In this document: positions 6,503 to 14,367 of the stretch, piece by piece
Layout of the letters: each line of letters begins with the position of its first letter
Numbering within the stretch: the first letter of the stretch is position 1
Source: CAZWXH01 sp964637725
Lineage (GTDB): Bacteria; Bacillota_I; Bacilli_A; Erysipelotrichales; Coprobacillaceae
Length of the DNA stretch: 19,791 nt
Assembly (NCBI GenBank): GCA_964637725.1
Contig: CAZWXH010000026.1
Span: 1-19,791, forward strand
Reading direction: 5' to 3'
Notes under the pieces: generated by a model
Seen by the model: the letters and a program-made list of their open reading frames with translations, nothing else
Databases searched by the model: none
Told to the model about the DNA's origin: nothing
Program-made: the position numbers and the translations under genes

Positions 6503-8191
6503 ATGAATTATAAAAAGTATAAAAGATTTGAGACTATTCAATTAAAAGATCGTACATGGCCTGATAATGAAGTTGATAAGGCACCGATATGGTGCTCAGT
6601 TGATTTAAGAGATGGAAATCAGGCATTGATTACACCAATGAAAATTGAAGAGAAAGTTGAAATGTTTCAATTATTAGTTGATTTAGGTTTTAAAGAGATT
6701 GAAGTTGGTTTTCCTTCTTCTTCACAAATTGAATTTGATTTTCTAAGATTATTAATTGATGAACATTTGATTCCTGATGATGTTACTGTTCAAGTCTTAA
6801 CACAAGCAAGAGAACATTTAATTAGAAGAACTTTTGAATCTTTAAAAGGATTAGATAAAGCTATTGTTCATATTTATAATTCAACATCTGTTTTACAAAG
6901 AGATGTTGTGTTTCATAAAGAAAAAGATGAAATCAAAAGAATTGCTGTTGAGGGAACAAAGTTAGTTAAAGAATTATCCCAAGAATTTAATGGAAAAGTA
7001 ATTCTTGAATACTCACCTGAGAGTTTTACAGGAACTGAAGTAGAATACGCTCTTGATGTTTGTGAAGCAGTAATGGATGAGTGGGAAGCATCAGTTGATA
7101 ATAAAGTGATTATCAATCTTCCTTCAACTGTTGAAATGGATACACCAAATGTTTATGCAGATCAAATTGAATGGATGTGTAGAAACTTTAAAGATAGAGA
7201 AAGAGTTATTGTAAGTGTTCATCCTCATAATGATAGAGGATGTGGGGTAGCAACTACGGAACTTGGTTTGTTAGCGGGAGCTGATAGAGTGGAAGGAACT
7301 TTATTTGGAAATGGTGAAAGAACAGGGAATGTAGATATTATTACTGTTGCATTAAATATGTTTACGCATGGTGTTGATCCAAAACTTGAGCTAAGCCATA
7401 TGAATCAAATAAAAGCAGTCTATGAAAAATGTTCTAAGATGGAAGTTCCACCTCGTCATCCTTATGCAGGTCAACTTGTCTTTACCGCATTTTCTGGTAG
7501 TCACCAAGATGCGATTAATAAAGGTATGTATGCATATCATCAAAGAGGTCAAGAACGCTGGGAAGTTCCATATTTACCAATTGATCCAGCTGATTTAAAT
7601 AGACAATATGAACCAATTGTTCGTATTAATTCGCAATCAGGTAAAGGTGGTGTAGCCTTTGTGATGGATACAGTTTTTGGTTATCACTTACCAAAAGCTT
7701 TGCAAGCTGATTTTGCGAAAGCGATACAAAATATTAGTGAGACTGAAGGTGAAGTCTCACCAGAAAGAATCTATGATACATTTAAGAAAGAATATATTGA
7801 TATTGAAGAACCTTATCGCTTTATTAGACATAAGATGATTGATATTAGTGATGAAAATCATGATGATCATGAAAGAAGAGCAGAGGTGACAATTGAAGAT
7901 AGAGGCGAAATTAAGACATTGATTGGTTATGGAAATGGACCTATTGATGCAGTTAAAGATGCGTTTAACTCTAATCAAGATTTCCTATATACTCATTTAT
8001 TAGATTATAGTGAACATGCATTAACTTCTGGTTCCTCAGCTAAAGCTGCGGCATATGTGCAGTTAAGACCAAAGGGTGGTGCAATTAGTGAGTTTGGTGT
8101 GGGTGTTCATCCAAACATTACCACAGCAACAATTAAAGCAATGATTTCGGCGATGAACCGTATTCATAAAACAATAAAGAAAGAGGGGTAG
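6503..8191 (+). CDS. leuA: 2-isopropylmalate synthase, type 2 (LeuA)
   Basis: LeuA condenses acetyl-CoA with 2-ketoisovalerate, the committed step to leucine. The start is the ATG at 6503, behind GGAGG (6491-6495). An upstream ATG at 6443 is inside the T-box terminator and is rejected. The 562-residue protein opens with RTWPDNEVDKAPIWCSVDLR, typical of the type 2 (yeast and actinobacterial) subgroup rather than the shorter common bacterial form. Catalytic R36-D37 lie in the DLRDGNQAL motif, and metal-binding SVHPHND is followed by GTLFGNGERTGN. The C-terminal part (about 430-560, with VTIEDRGEIKTLIGYGNGP) is the LeuA dimer/allosteric domain, so feedback inhibition by leucine is expected. It is the first gene of the operon, directly controlled by the leucine T-box. 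Confidence 0.95.
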   Translation: MNYKKYKRFETIQLKDRTWPDNEVDKAPIWCSVDLRDGNQALITPMKIEEKVEMFQLLVDLGFKEIEVGFPSSSQIEFDFLRLLIDEHLIPDDVTVQVLTQAREHLIRRTFESLKGLDKAIVHIYNSTSVLQRDVVFHKEKDEIKRIAVEGTKLVKELSQEFNGKVILEYSPESFTGTEVEYALDVCEAVMDEWEASVDNKVIINLPSTVEMDTPNVYADQIEWMCRNFKDRERVIVSVHPHNDRGCGVATTELGLLAGADRVEGTLFGNGERTGNVDIITVALNMFTHGVDPKLELSHMNQIKAVYEKCSKMEVPPRHPYAGQLVFTAFSGSHQDAINKGMYAYHQRGQERWEVPYLPIDPADLNRQYEPIVRINSQSGKGGVAFVMDTVFGYHLPKALQADFAKAIQNISETEGEVSPERIYDTFKKEYIDIEEPYRFIRHKMIDISDENHDDHERRAEVTIEDRGEIKTLIGYGNGPIDAVKDAFNSNQDFLYTHLLDYSEHALTSGSSAKAAAYVQLRPKGGAISEFGVGVHPNITTATIKAMISAMNRIHKTIKKEG

Positions 8192-8194
8192 CTT

Positions 8195-8704
8195 ATGCAG
8201 GAACTCATTTTATCAATTTTAGTTCATAATAGTGCAGGTGTTTTAACACGTGTTAGTGGCTTGTTTGCAAGACGTGGTTATAACATTGATAGTTTAACTG
8301 TTGGTACAACGAATACAGAAGGTATTTCACGTATGACTGTTGTTGCTACAGGTGAACAGCATATTCTTGAACAAATTGAAAAGCAATTAAGAAAATTAGA
8401 AGATGTTATTGAAATCTTTGCATTACCAAATGATTCATCAGTTTATCGTGAATTGTTGATGATTAAGGTTGAAGCTGATACAAAGACAAGAGCAGATCTT
8501 GTTTCAATTGTAGATATTTTTAGAGCAAAGATTATTGATGTTTCACCAGATTCAATGGTTATTGAAGTGACTGGTGATCATAGTAAGGTTAATGGATTAT
8601 TAGCAATGTTAGATGGTTTCAATGTTGTTGAGATTGTTCGTACTGGTTTATCTGGTATATCTAGAGGTCTCGGTGATTTTGATATAGAAGAGAAAAATAA
8701 ATAG
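8195..8704 (+). CDS. ilvN: Acetolactate synthase small (regulatory) subunit
   Basis: This is the regulatory subunit of acetohydroxyacid synthase. It activates the catalytic IlvB subunit and gives it valine feedback sensitivity. The 169 residues match the family. An ACT domain occupies about residues 3-75 (ILVHNSAGVLTRVSGLFARR, then GYNIDSLTVG), and the small-subunit C-terminal domain follows to about 160. It starts three bases after leuA stops, with AGAGGGG (8182-8188) as the ribosome binding site. Its partner ilvB is the last gene of this operon, about 5.7 kb downstream, instead of next to it. It is also named ilvH in some genomes. Confidence 0.93.
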   Translation: MQELILSILVHNSAGVLTRVSGLFARRGYNIDSLTVGTTNTEGISRMTVVATGEQHILEQIEKQLRKLEDVIEIFALPNDSSVYRELLMIKVEADTKTRADLVSIVDIFRAKIIDVSPDSMVIEVTGDHSKVNGLLAMLDGFNVVEIVRTGLSGISRGLGDFDIEEKNK

Positions 8705-8716
8705 GGGGTCAAAAAT

Positions 8717-9733
8717 ATGGCAAAAATTTTCTATCAATCAGATTGTGATTTATCTTTATTAGATGGTAAGACTGTAGCAATCATTGGGTATGGTTCTCAA
8801 GGACATGCTCATGCATTAAATTTAAAGGATTCAGGGGTTAATGTAGTCATTGGTTTATATGAAGGATCTAAGTCTTGGAAGAAAGCTGAAGAACAAGGAT
8901 TTAAAGTATATACTTCAGATAAAGCAGCAAAGATGGCTGATATTATCATGATTCTAATTAATGATGAAACACAAGCAAAATTATATAAGGAATCTATTGA
9001 ACCTAACTTAGAAGAAGGAAATATGTTAATGTTCGCTCATGGTTTCAATATTCATTTTGGACAAATTGTTCCACCTAAGAATGTTGATGTGACTATGGTT
9101 GCTCCAAAAGGACCAGGACATACAGTACGTAGTGAATATCAATTAGGTAAAGGTGTTCCTTGTTTAGTTGCAGTGGAACAAGATGCCTCAGGAAGAGCTC
9201 AAGATATTGCTTTAGCATATGCTTTAGGAATTGGTGGAGCAAGAGCAGGAGTTTTAGAAACAACATTTAGAACTGAAACAGAAACTGATTTATTTGGTGA
9301 ACAAGCAGTTTTATGTGGCGGGGTTTGTGCTTTAATGCAAGCTGGTTTTGAAACTTTAGTTGAAGCCGGATATGATGAAAGAAATGCATATTTTGAATGT
9401 ATTCATGAAATGAAGTTAATTGTTGATTTAATCTATCAATCAGGATTTGAAGGAATGAGATACTCAATTTCTAATACTGCTGAATATGGTGATTATATTA
9501 CTGGACCAAAGATTATTACTGAAGATACTAAAAAAGCAATGAAGAAAGTTTTAACAGATATTCAAGATGGAACTTTTGCGAAAGATTTCTTATTAGATAT
9601 GTCTGATGCAGGTGGTCAAGCACACTTTAAAGCAATGCGTAAATTAGGGGCTGAACATATTTCAGAAAAAACTGGTAAGGAAGTTAGAAAATTATATAGT
9701 TGGTCTGATGAAGACAAATTAATCAATAACTAA
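8717..9733 (+). CDS. ilvC: Ketol-acid reductoisomerase (IlvC), class I
   Basis: IlvC converts acetolactate or acetohydroxybutyrate to the dihydroxy acids for valine/leucine and isoleucine, using NAD(P)H and Mg2+. The 338-residue length is that of the short class I enzymes. The N-terminal Rossmann domain carries GYGSQGHAHALNLKDSG, and the cofactor-specificity loop reads GLYEGSKSW, where many homologues have GLR. The catalytic helical domain includes PKGPGHTVR, TETDLFGEQ and the acidic metal-binding FECIHEMKLIVDL. The ribosome binding site is a G-run, AGGGGGT, right at the ilvN stop. It is followed by an 84-base gap with strong hairpins before leuC. Confidence 0.96.
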   Translation: MAKIFYQSDCDLSLLDGKTVAIIGYGSQGHAHALNLKDSGVNVVIGLYEGSKSWKKAEEQGFKVYTSDKAAKMADIIMILINDETQAKLYKESIEPNLEEGNMLMFAHGFNIHFGQIVPPKNVDVTMVAPKGPGHTVRSEYQLGKGVPCLVAVEQDASGRAQDIALAYALGIGGARAGVLETTFRTETETDLFGEQAVLCGGVCALMQAGFETLVEAGYDERNAYFECIHEMKLIVDLIYQSGFEGMRYSISNTAEYGDYITGPKIITEDTKKAMKKVLTDIQDGTFAKDFLLDMSDAGGQAHFKAMRKLGAEHISEKTGKEVRKLYSWSDEDKLINN

Positions 9734-9735
9734 AA

Positions 9736-9801
9736 ACAACACACACTTTGTGTGTTGTCAATGAAGAGATATTCTCTTTATTGACAACTTACAAAGAGAA
9801 T
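9736..9801 (+). promoter_or_regulatory. Overlapping hairpins in the ilvC-leuC gap
   Basis: Three pairings are visible. A: ACAACACACA (9736-9745) with TGTGTGTTGT (9749-9758), 10 bp, loop CTT. B: 9755-9769 with 9773-9787, 15 bp with one G-U, loop TAT. C: ATTCTCTTT (9771-9779) with AAAGAGAAT (9793-9801), 9 bp. A and B share 9755-9758; B and C share 9773-9779. No T tract follows, so this is not a plain terminator. The leuC ribosome binding site begins just after C. Likely roles are mRNA processing or 3' protection of the ilvC message, or control of leuC translation; the role is inference. Confidence 0.65.
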
Positions 9802-9817
9802 AGAGGGGGAAATAAGT

Positions 9818-11089
9818 ATGTCGATGACAATGACACAAAAAATATTAGCTGCTCATGCAGGATTAAATGAAGTATCTGCTGGAGAACTTATTGAAGCAAA
9901 ACTAGATATCGTTATGGCGAATGATATTACCGGACCTATGGCTTTGCCAATATTTAAACAAATGGCTGATAAGGTTTTTGATAAGGATAAAGTTATCTTG
10001 GTGCCAGATCATTTTACACCAAACAAAGATATTAAATCTGCTGAGAATTCAAAAGCGATTAGAGAGTTTTCTAAGGATCAATGTTTAACTTATCATATGG
10101 AACAAGGAAAATGTGGTGTTGAACATGCGATACTTCCTGAAATGGGAATAGTCGTGGCTGGTGAATGTATCATTGGGGCTGATTCTCATACTTGTACTTA
10201 TGGAGCGTTAGGGGCTTTTTCGACAGGTGTTGGAACAACTGATATAGCAACTGGTATGGCAGTTGGTGAATTATGGTTTAAGGTTCCAAGTGCTATTCAA
10301 TTTGTTTTAAAAGGAAAATTACAACCTTATGTAAGTGGTAAAGATGTGATCTTACATATCATTGGTAAAATTGGTGTTGATGGAGCTTTATATAAATCAA
10401 TGGAATTTGTTGGTGAAGGGGTTAAAGAGTTATCTATGGATGATCGTTTTACAATTTGTAATATGGCTATTGAAGCAGGAGCTAAAAATGGTATTTTTGA
10501 AGTAGATGAACAAACAAGAGAATATATGGATAAACATTCAAAGAAGTCTTATAAGGAATATAAGGCGGATGAGGATGCTGAATATGATGAAGTCATTGAA
10601 ATTGATTTATCAACAATTGTACCTACTGTTGCATTTCCACATTTACCAGGAAATGCACATACAATTGATGAAATTAATAATGAAGATGAAATTATTATTG
10701 ATCAAGTCGTGATTGGTTCTTGTACAAATGGAAGAATGACTGATTTAAGAAAAGCAGCAGCTATCTTAAAGGGACAAACAGTCGCTGATCATGTTCGTGT
10801 AATGGTTGTTCCGGCAACTCAAAAGATTTTTGTACAATGTATTCAAGAAGGACTTGCAGAAATATTTGTTGAAGCAGGATGTGCGTTTAATACACCAAGT
10901 TGTGGACCATGTATGGGTGGACATATGGGTGTTATGGCAAAAGGCGAAAAGTGTGTATCAACGACTAATCGTAATTTTGTAGGACGTATGGGTGATACTG
11001 AAGCATTAATCTATTTAGCTTCACCTGAGATTGCAGCAGCGAGTGCAATTAAGGGGTATATTGCCGATCCTAGAAAGGTGGGAAAATAA
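9818..11089 (+). CDS. leuC: 3-isopropylmalate dehydratase large subunit (LeuC)
   Basis: LeuC and LeuD form isopropylmalate isomerase, which converts 2- to 3-isopropylmalate. LeuC carries the [4Fe-4S] cluster. At 423 residues it belongs to the shorter LeuC/HacA-like type (enteric LeuC is near 466). Aconitase-family blocks are present: DSHTCTYGALGAFSTGVGTTD, GSCTNGRMTDLR and PSCGPCMGGHMG. The likely cluster ligands are C302, C362 and C365. The ATG at 9818 follows GAGGGGGA (9803-9810). An in-frame ATG two codons later is less well spaced. The stop overlaps the leuD start by one base. Paralogous homoaconitase or methylmalate isomerase cannot be excluded by sequence alone, but the operon makes LeuC the clear choice. 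Confidence 0.95.
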   Translation: MSMTMTQKILAAHAGLNEVSAGELIEAKLDIVMANDITGPMALPIFKQMADKVFDKDKVILVPDHFTPNKDIKSAENSKAIREFSKDQCLTYHMEQGKCGVEHAILPEMGIVVAGECIIGADSHTCTYGALGAFSTGVGTTDIATGMAVGELWFKVPSAIQFVLKGKLQPYVSGKDVILHIIGKIGVDGALYKSMEFVGEGVKELSMDDRFTICNMAIEAGAKNGIFEVDEQTREYMDKHSKKSYKEYKADEDAEYDEVIEIDLSTIVPTVAFPHLPGNAHTIDEINNEDEIIIDQVVIGSCTNGRMTDLRKAAAILKGQTVADHVRVMVVPATQKIFVQCIQEGLAEIFVEAGCAFNTPSCGPCMGGHMGVMAKGEKCVSTTNRNFVGRMGDTEALIYLASPEIAAASAIKGYIADPRKVGK

Positions 11090-11580
11090 TGATAGCAAAC
11101 GGAAAAGTCTTGAAATATGGAGATAACGTTGATACTGATGTTATTATTCCTGCTAGATATTTAAACTCATTTGATGCTAAAGAACTTGCTAGTCATGCCA
11201 TGGTAGATATTGATCCGACATTTGTTGAACGTTTAAATACAGGAGATATTATGGTAGCAGGTAGTAACTTTGGTTGTGGTTCTTCAAGAGAACATGCACC
11301 GCTTGCTTTAAAGACAGCGGGAGTAAGTTGCGTTATCGCAAAATCTTTTGCAAGAATATTTTACCGTAACTCTATTAATATTGGTTTTGCAATCTTAGAA
11401 TGTGAAGAAGCAGTCAATGATATAGATGAAGGTGATATTGTGAAAGTTGATTTTGATAGTGGAAAGATTATCAATGTGACTAAAGATAAAGAATATCAAG
11501 CTCATCCATTCCCTGAATTTTTACAAAAGATGATTAAAGTGAATGGTTTAGTTAATTATGTTAAGGCAAAAAAGGGGTAA
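11089..11580 (+). CDS. leuD: 3-isopropylmalate dehydratase small subunit (LeuD)
   Basis: LeuD is the swivel-domain partner of LeuC and helps form the isomerase active site. The 163 residues correspond to the short LeuD type that pairs with the 420-residue LeuC form. Visible blocks are GDNVDTDVIIPARYL near the start, GSNFGCGSSREHAPLALK (about 60-77) and the SFARIFYRNSINIGF segment. The start overlaps the leuC stop (TAATG), suggesting translational coupling and balanced subunit supply. Confidence 0.95.
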   Translation: MIANGKVLKYGDNVDTDVIIPARYLNSFDAKELASHAMVDIDPTFVERLNTGDIMVAGSNFGCGSSREHAPLALKTAGVSCVIAKSFARIFYRNSINIGFAILECEEAVNDIDEGDIVKVDFDSGKIINVTKDKEYQAHPFPEFLQKMIKVNGLVNYVKAKKG

Positions 11581-11584
11581 AGCA

Positions 11585-12667
11585 ATGGAAAAGAAAATTA
11601 CTGTTATTAAAGGGGATGGCATAGGACCTGAAATTATTGATGAAACAATAAAGGTATTAGATGCTATAGCATTAAAATATAAACATAACTTTATCTATGA
11701 ATTTGTATTAATGGGTGGGGCATCTATTGATGTTTGTGGTGTTCCTTTAACTGATGAAGCAGTTCATATAGCGAAAAATAGTGATGCTGTTTTATTAGGT
11801 TCTATTGGTGGAGATACGAATACATCTCCTTGGTATCAATTAGAACCATCACTTCGTCCTGAAGCAGGTTTATTAAAGATGAGAAAAGAATTAAATTTAT
11901 TCGCAAATTTAAGACCAGCATATTTATATGATGAATTAAAAGGGGCTTGCCCTTTAAAAGAAGAAATCACTGAAGGTGGTTTTGATATGATGATTATGAG
12001 AGAATTAACTGGTGGTTTATATTTTGGAGAAAGAGAAACAAAAGAAATCAATGGGGAATTAGTTGCTCATGATAACTTAGTATACAGTGAATCAGAAATC
12101 AGAAGAATAGCAAAACGTGGTTTTGATATTGCAATGAAAAGAAGTAAAAAAGTAACTAGTGTTGATAAAGCAAATGTTTTAGATACTTCACGTTTATGGA
12201 GAAAGATTGTTAATGAAGTTGCAGTAGATTATCCTGATGTTGAATTAGAACATATGTTGGTTGATAATTGTGCTATGCAGTTAGTTAAAGATCCACGCCA
12301 GTTTGATGTGATTTTAACTGAAAATATGTTTGGTGATATTTTATCTGATGAAGCAAGTATGGTGACTGGATCAATTGGTATGTTATCGAGTGCATCTTTA
12401 AGAGATGATACATTTGGGATGTATGAACCAAGTCATGGGAGTGCACCGGATATTGCTGGTAAGGATATTGCTAATCCTATTGCTACTATTTTATCAGCAG
12501 CAATGATGCTTCGCTATTCATTTGATATGGATAAAGAGGCCTTGGCAATTGAAAATGCTATAAAGAAAGTATTAAAACAAGGGTATCGTACTATTGATAT
12601 TATGTCTGAAGGTAAAGAGGAAGTGACTTGTTCAAAAATGGGAGACTTAATTGTATCTCAATTATAG
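11585..12667 (+). CDS. leuB: 3-isopropylmalate dehydrogenase (LeuB)
   Basis: LeuB oxidises 3-isopropylmalate with NAD+ and decarboxylates it to 2-ketoisocaproate, the leucine keto acid. The ATG at 11585 follows AAAGGGG (11571-11577). A longer frame from 11558 would add nine residues inside leuD, overlap that gene and lack a suitable site, so it is rejected. The 360-residue protein has GDGIGPEI at its N-terminus, the substrate-binding LRPEAGLLKMRKELNLFANLRP region, RELTGGLYFGE, DKANVLDTSRLWR, the metal-binding DNCAMQL and FGDILSDEAS segments, and the NAD-binding EPSHGSAPDIAGKDIANP. Length and motifs are standard. Confidence 0.96.
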   Translation: MEKKITVIKGDGIGPEIIDETIKVLDAIALKYKHNFIYEFVLMGGASIDVCGVPLTDEAVHIAKNSDAVLLGSIGGDTNTSPWYQLEPSLRPEAGLLKMRKELNLFANLRPAYLYDELKGACPLKEEITEGGFDMMIMRELTGGLYFGERETKEINGELVAHDNLVYSESEIRRIAKRGFDIAMKRSKKVTSVDKANVLDTSRLWRKIVNEVAVDYPDVELEHMLVDNCAMQLVKDPRQFDVILTENMFGDILSDEASMVTGSIGMLSSASLRDDTFGMYEPSHGSAPDIAGKDIANPIATILSAAMMLRYSFDMDKEALAIENAIKKVLKQGYRTIDIMSEGKEEVTCSKMGDLIVSQL

Positions 12668-12679
12668 GAGGTAGTATAT

Positions 12680-14350
12680 ATGAGAAGTGATAATGTAAAG
12701 ACAGGTGTTGAAAGAGCACCTCATAGATCTTTATTTAATGCTTTAGGAATGACTGAAGAAGAACTAGCAAGACCATTAATTGGGGTTGTTAATTCATATA
12801 ATGAAATAGTTCCTGGACATATGAATTTAGATAAGATTGCTGAAGCAGTCAAGAAAGGAATTTATTTAGCTGGTGGAACACCAATTGAAGTTCCTGCTAT
12901 TGCAGTATGTGATGGAATTGCGATGAATCATACAGGTATGAAGTATTCCTTAGTCACAAGAGAATTAATTGCAGATAGTACGGAATGTGTAGCAACTGCG
13001 CATCAGTTTGATGGATTAGTTATGATTCCAAACTGTGATAAAAATGTCCCTGGATTATTAATGGCAGCAGCTAGAATTAATATCCCTACAATCTTTGTCA
13101 GTGGAGGACCGATGTTAGCAGGAAGAAAAGTTGATGGAAATCAAACTTGTTTATCTTCTTTGTTTGAAGCAGTTGGAGAATTTAATTCTGGTAAGATCAC
13201 TGAAGAAAAATTAAGAGAGATTGAAGAAAAAGCTTGTCCTACATGTGGATCATGTTCAGGAATGTATACAGCTAACTCAATGAATTGTTTGACTGAAGTC
13301 TTAGGAATGGGACTTAAAGGAAATGGAACAATTCCAGCTGTTTATAGCGAACGTATTCGTTTAGCAAAACATGCAGGAATGCAGGTTATGAAGTTAGTTG
13401 AAAAAGATATTAAACCAAGAGATATTATGACACCTCAAGCTTTCCTAAATGCCTTAACTGTTGATATGGCTTTAGGATGTTCAACAAATTCAATGTTACA
13501 TTTACCAGCAATTGCTCATGAAGCAGAAGTTGAATTAAACTTAGAGATTGCGAATGATATTAGTAAAAAAACACCTAACTTATGTCATTTAGCACCAGCT
13601 GGAGATACTTATATGGAAGATTTAAATGATGCTGGTGGTGTTTATGCAGTTATGAATGAATTAGATAAAATAGGTGTATTACACACTGATGTTATAACTT
13701 GTACAACAAAAACATTGAAAGAAAATATTCAAGGTTGTATAAACTTAGATACAAATATTATTCGTCCTATTGATAATCCATATAGTCAAACTGGAGGGAT
13801 TGCTGTATTAAAAGGGAACTTAGCAGTTGATGGTTGTGTTGTAAAACAAAGTGCAGTTGCTAAAGAGATGATGCAACACACTGGACCAGCAAGAGTATTT
13901 GATTGTGAAGAAGATGCTATTAAGGCAATTCGTGAAAGAATGATTGTTGCTGGGGATGTTGTTGTTATTCGTTATGAAGGTCCAAAAGGTGGACCAGGAA
14001 TGCGAGAAATGTTATCTCCTACAAGTGAAATAGCAGGTATGGGATTAGATAAAGATGTTGCTTTAATTACTGATGGTCGTTTTTCTGGGGCTACAAGAGG
14101 AGCATCTATTGGACATGTATCACCTGAGGCTGCAGTAGCAGGAACAATAGCATTTGTAAAAGAGGGGGATATGATTGAAATTGATATTCCTCATCATAAA
14201 ATAGAACTCTTAGTAAGTGATGAAGAGTTGGAAAAAAGAAAAATTGGATTTGAACCAAAGACTCCAAGTATCCAAACTGGTTATTTAAAGAAATATGCTG
14301 CGATGGTAACTTCTGCCAATACAGGAGCTGTATTAAAAGTAAAAGATTAA
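12680..14350 (+). CDS. ilvD: Dihydroxy-acid dehydratase (IlvD)
   Basis: IlvD dehydrates the dihydroxy acids from IlvC to 2-ketoisovalerate and 2-keto-3-methylvalerate, and needs an iron-sulfur cluster and Mg2+. It has 556 residues. The clear motifs are VPGHMNL near the N-terminus, AVCDGIAMNHTGM (C77), PNCDKNVPG (C119) and CPTCGSCSGMYTANSMNC (C186, C189, C192), then GPKGGPGMREML, LITDGRFSGATRG and GHVSPEAA. The N-terminal block has PGH rather than PCN, as in the oxygen-sensitive E. coli and B. subtilis type, which suggests a [4Fe-4S] enzyme. AGGAGG (12666-12671) overlaps the leuB stop and sets the start. Confidence 0.96.
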   Translation: MRSDNVKTGVERAPHRSLFNALGMTEEELARPLIGVVNSYNEIVPGHMNLDKIAEAVKKGIYLAGGTPIEVPAIAVCDGIAMNHTGMKYSLVTRELIADSTECVATAHQFDGLVMIPNCDKNVPGLLMAAARINIPTIFVSGGPMLAGRKVDGNQTCLSSLFEAVGEFNSGKITEEKLREIEEKACPTCGSCSGMYTANSMNCLTEVLGMGLKGNGTIPAVYSERIRLAKHAGMQVMKLVEKDIKPRDIMTPQAFLNALTVDMALGCSTNSMLHLPAIAHEAEVELNLEIANDISKKTPNLCHLAPAGDTYMEDLNDAGGVYAVMNELDKIGVLHTDVITCTTKTLKENIQGCINLDTNIIRPIDNPYSQTGGIAVLKGNLAVDGCVVKQSAVAKEMMQHTGPARVFDCEEDAIKAIRERMIVAGDVVVIRYEGPKGGPGMREMLSPTSEIAGMGLDKDVALITDGRFSGATRGASIGHVSPEAAVAGTIAFVKEGDMIEIDIPHHKIELLVSDEELEKRKIGFEPKTPSIQTGYLKKYAAMVTSANTGAVLKVKD

Positions 14351-14367
14351 AAGGAGGAGGAAAGAAT

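Noticed and set aside
9736..9787. Hairpins after ilvC as a simple operon terminator
   Set aside because: There is no T tract after either stem and leuC follows without a recognisable promoter, so read-through is expected.
10506..10712. Plus-strand frame of 68 codons inside leuC
   Set aside because: It is an out-of-frame shadow of leuC with biased composition and no ribosome binding site.
11558..11584. Upstream start giving leuB nine extra residues
   Set aside because: It lies within leuD and has no suitable ribosome binding site; the ATG at 11585 follows AAAGGGG and gives the standard protein.
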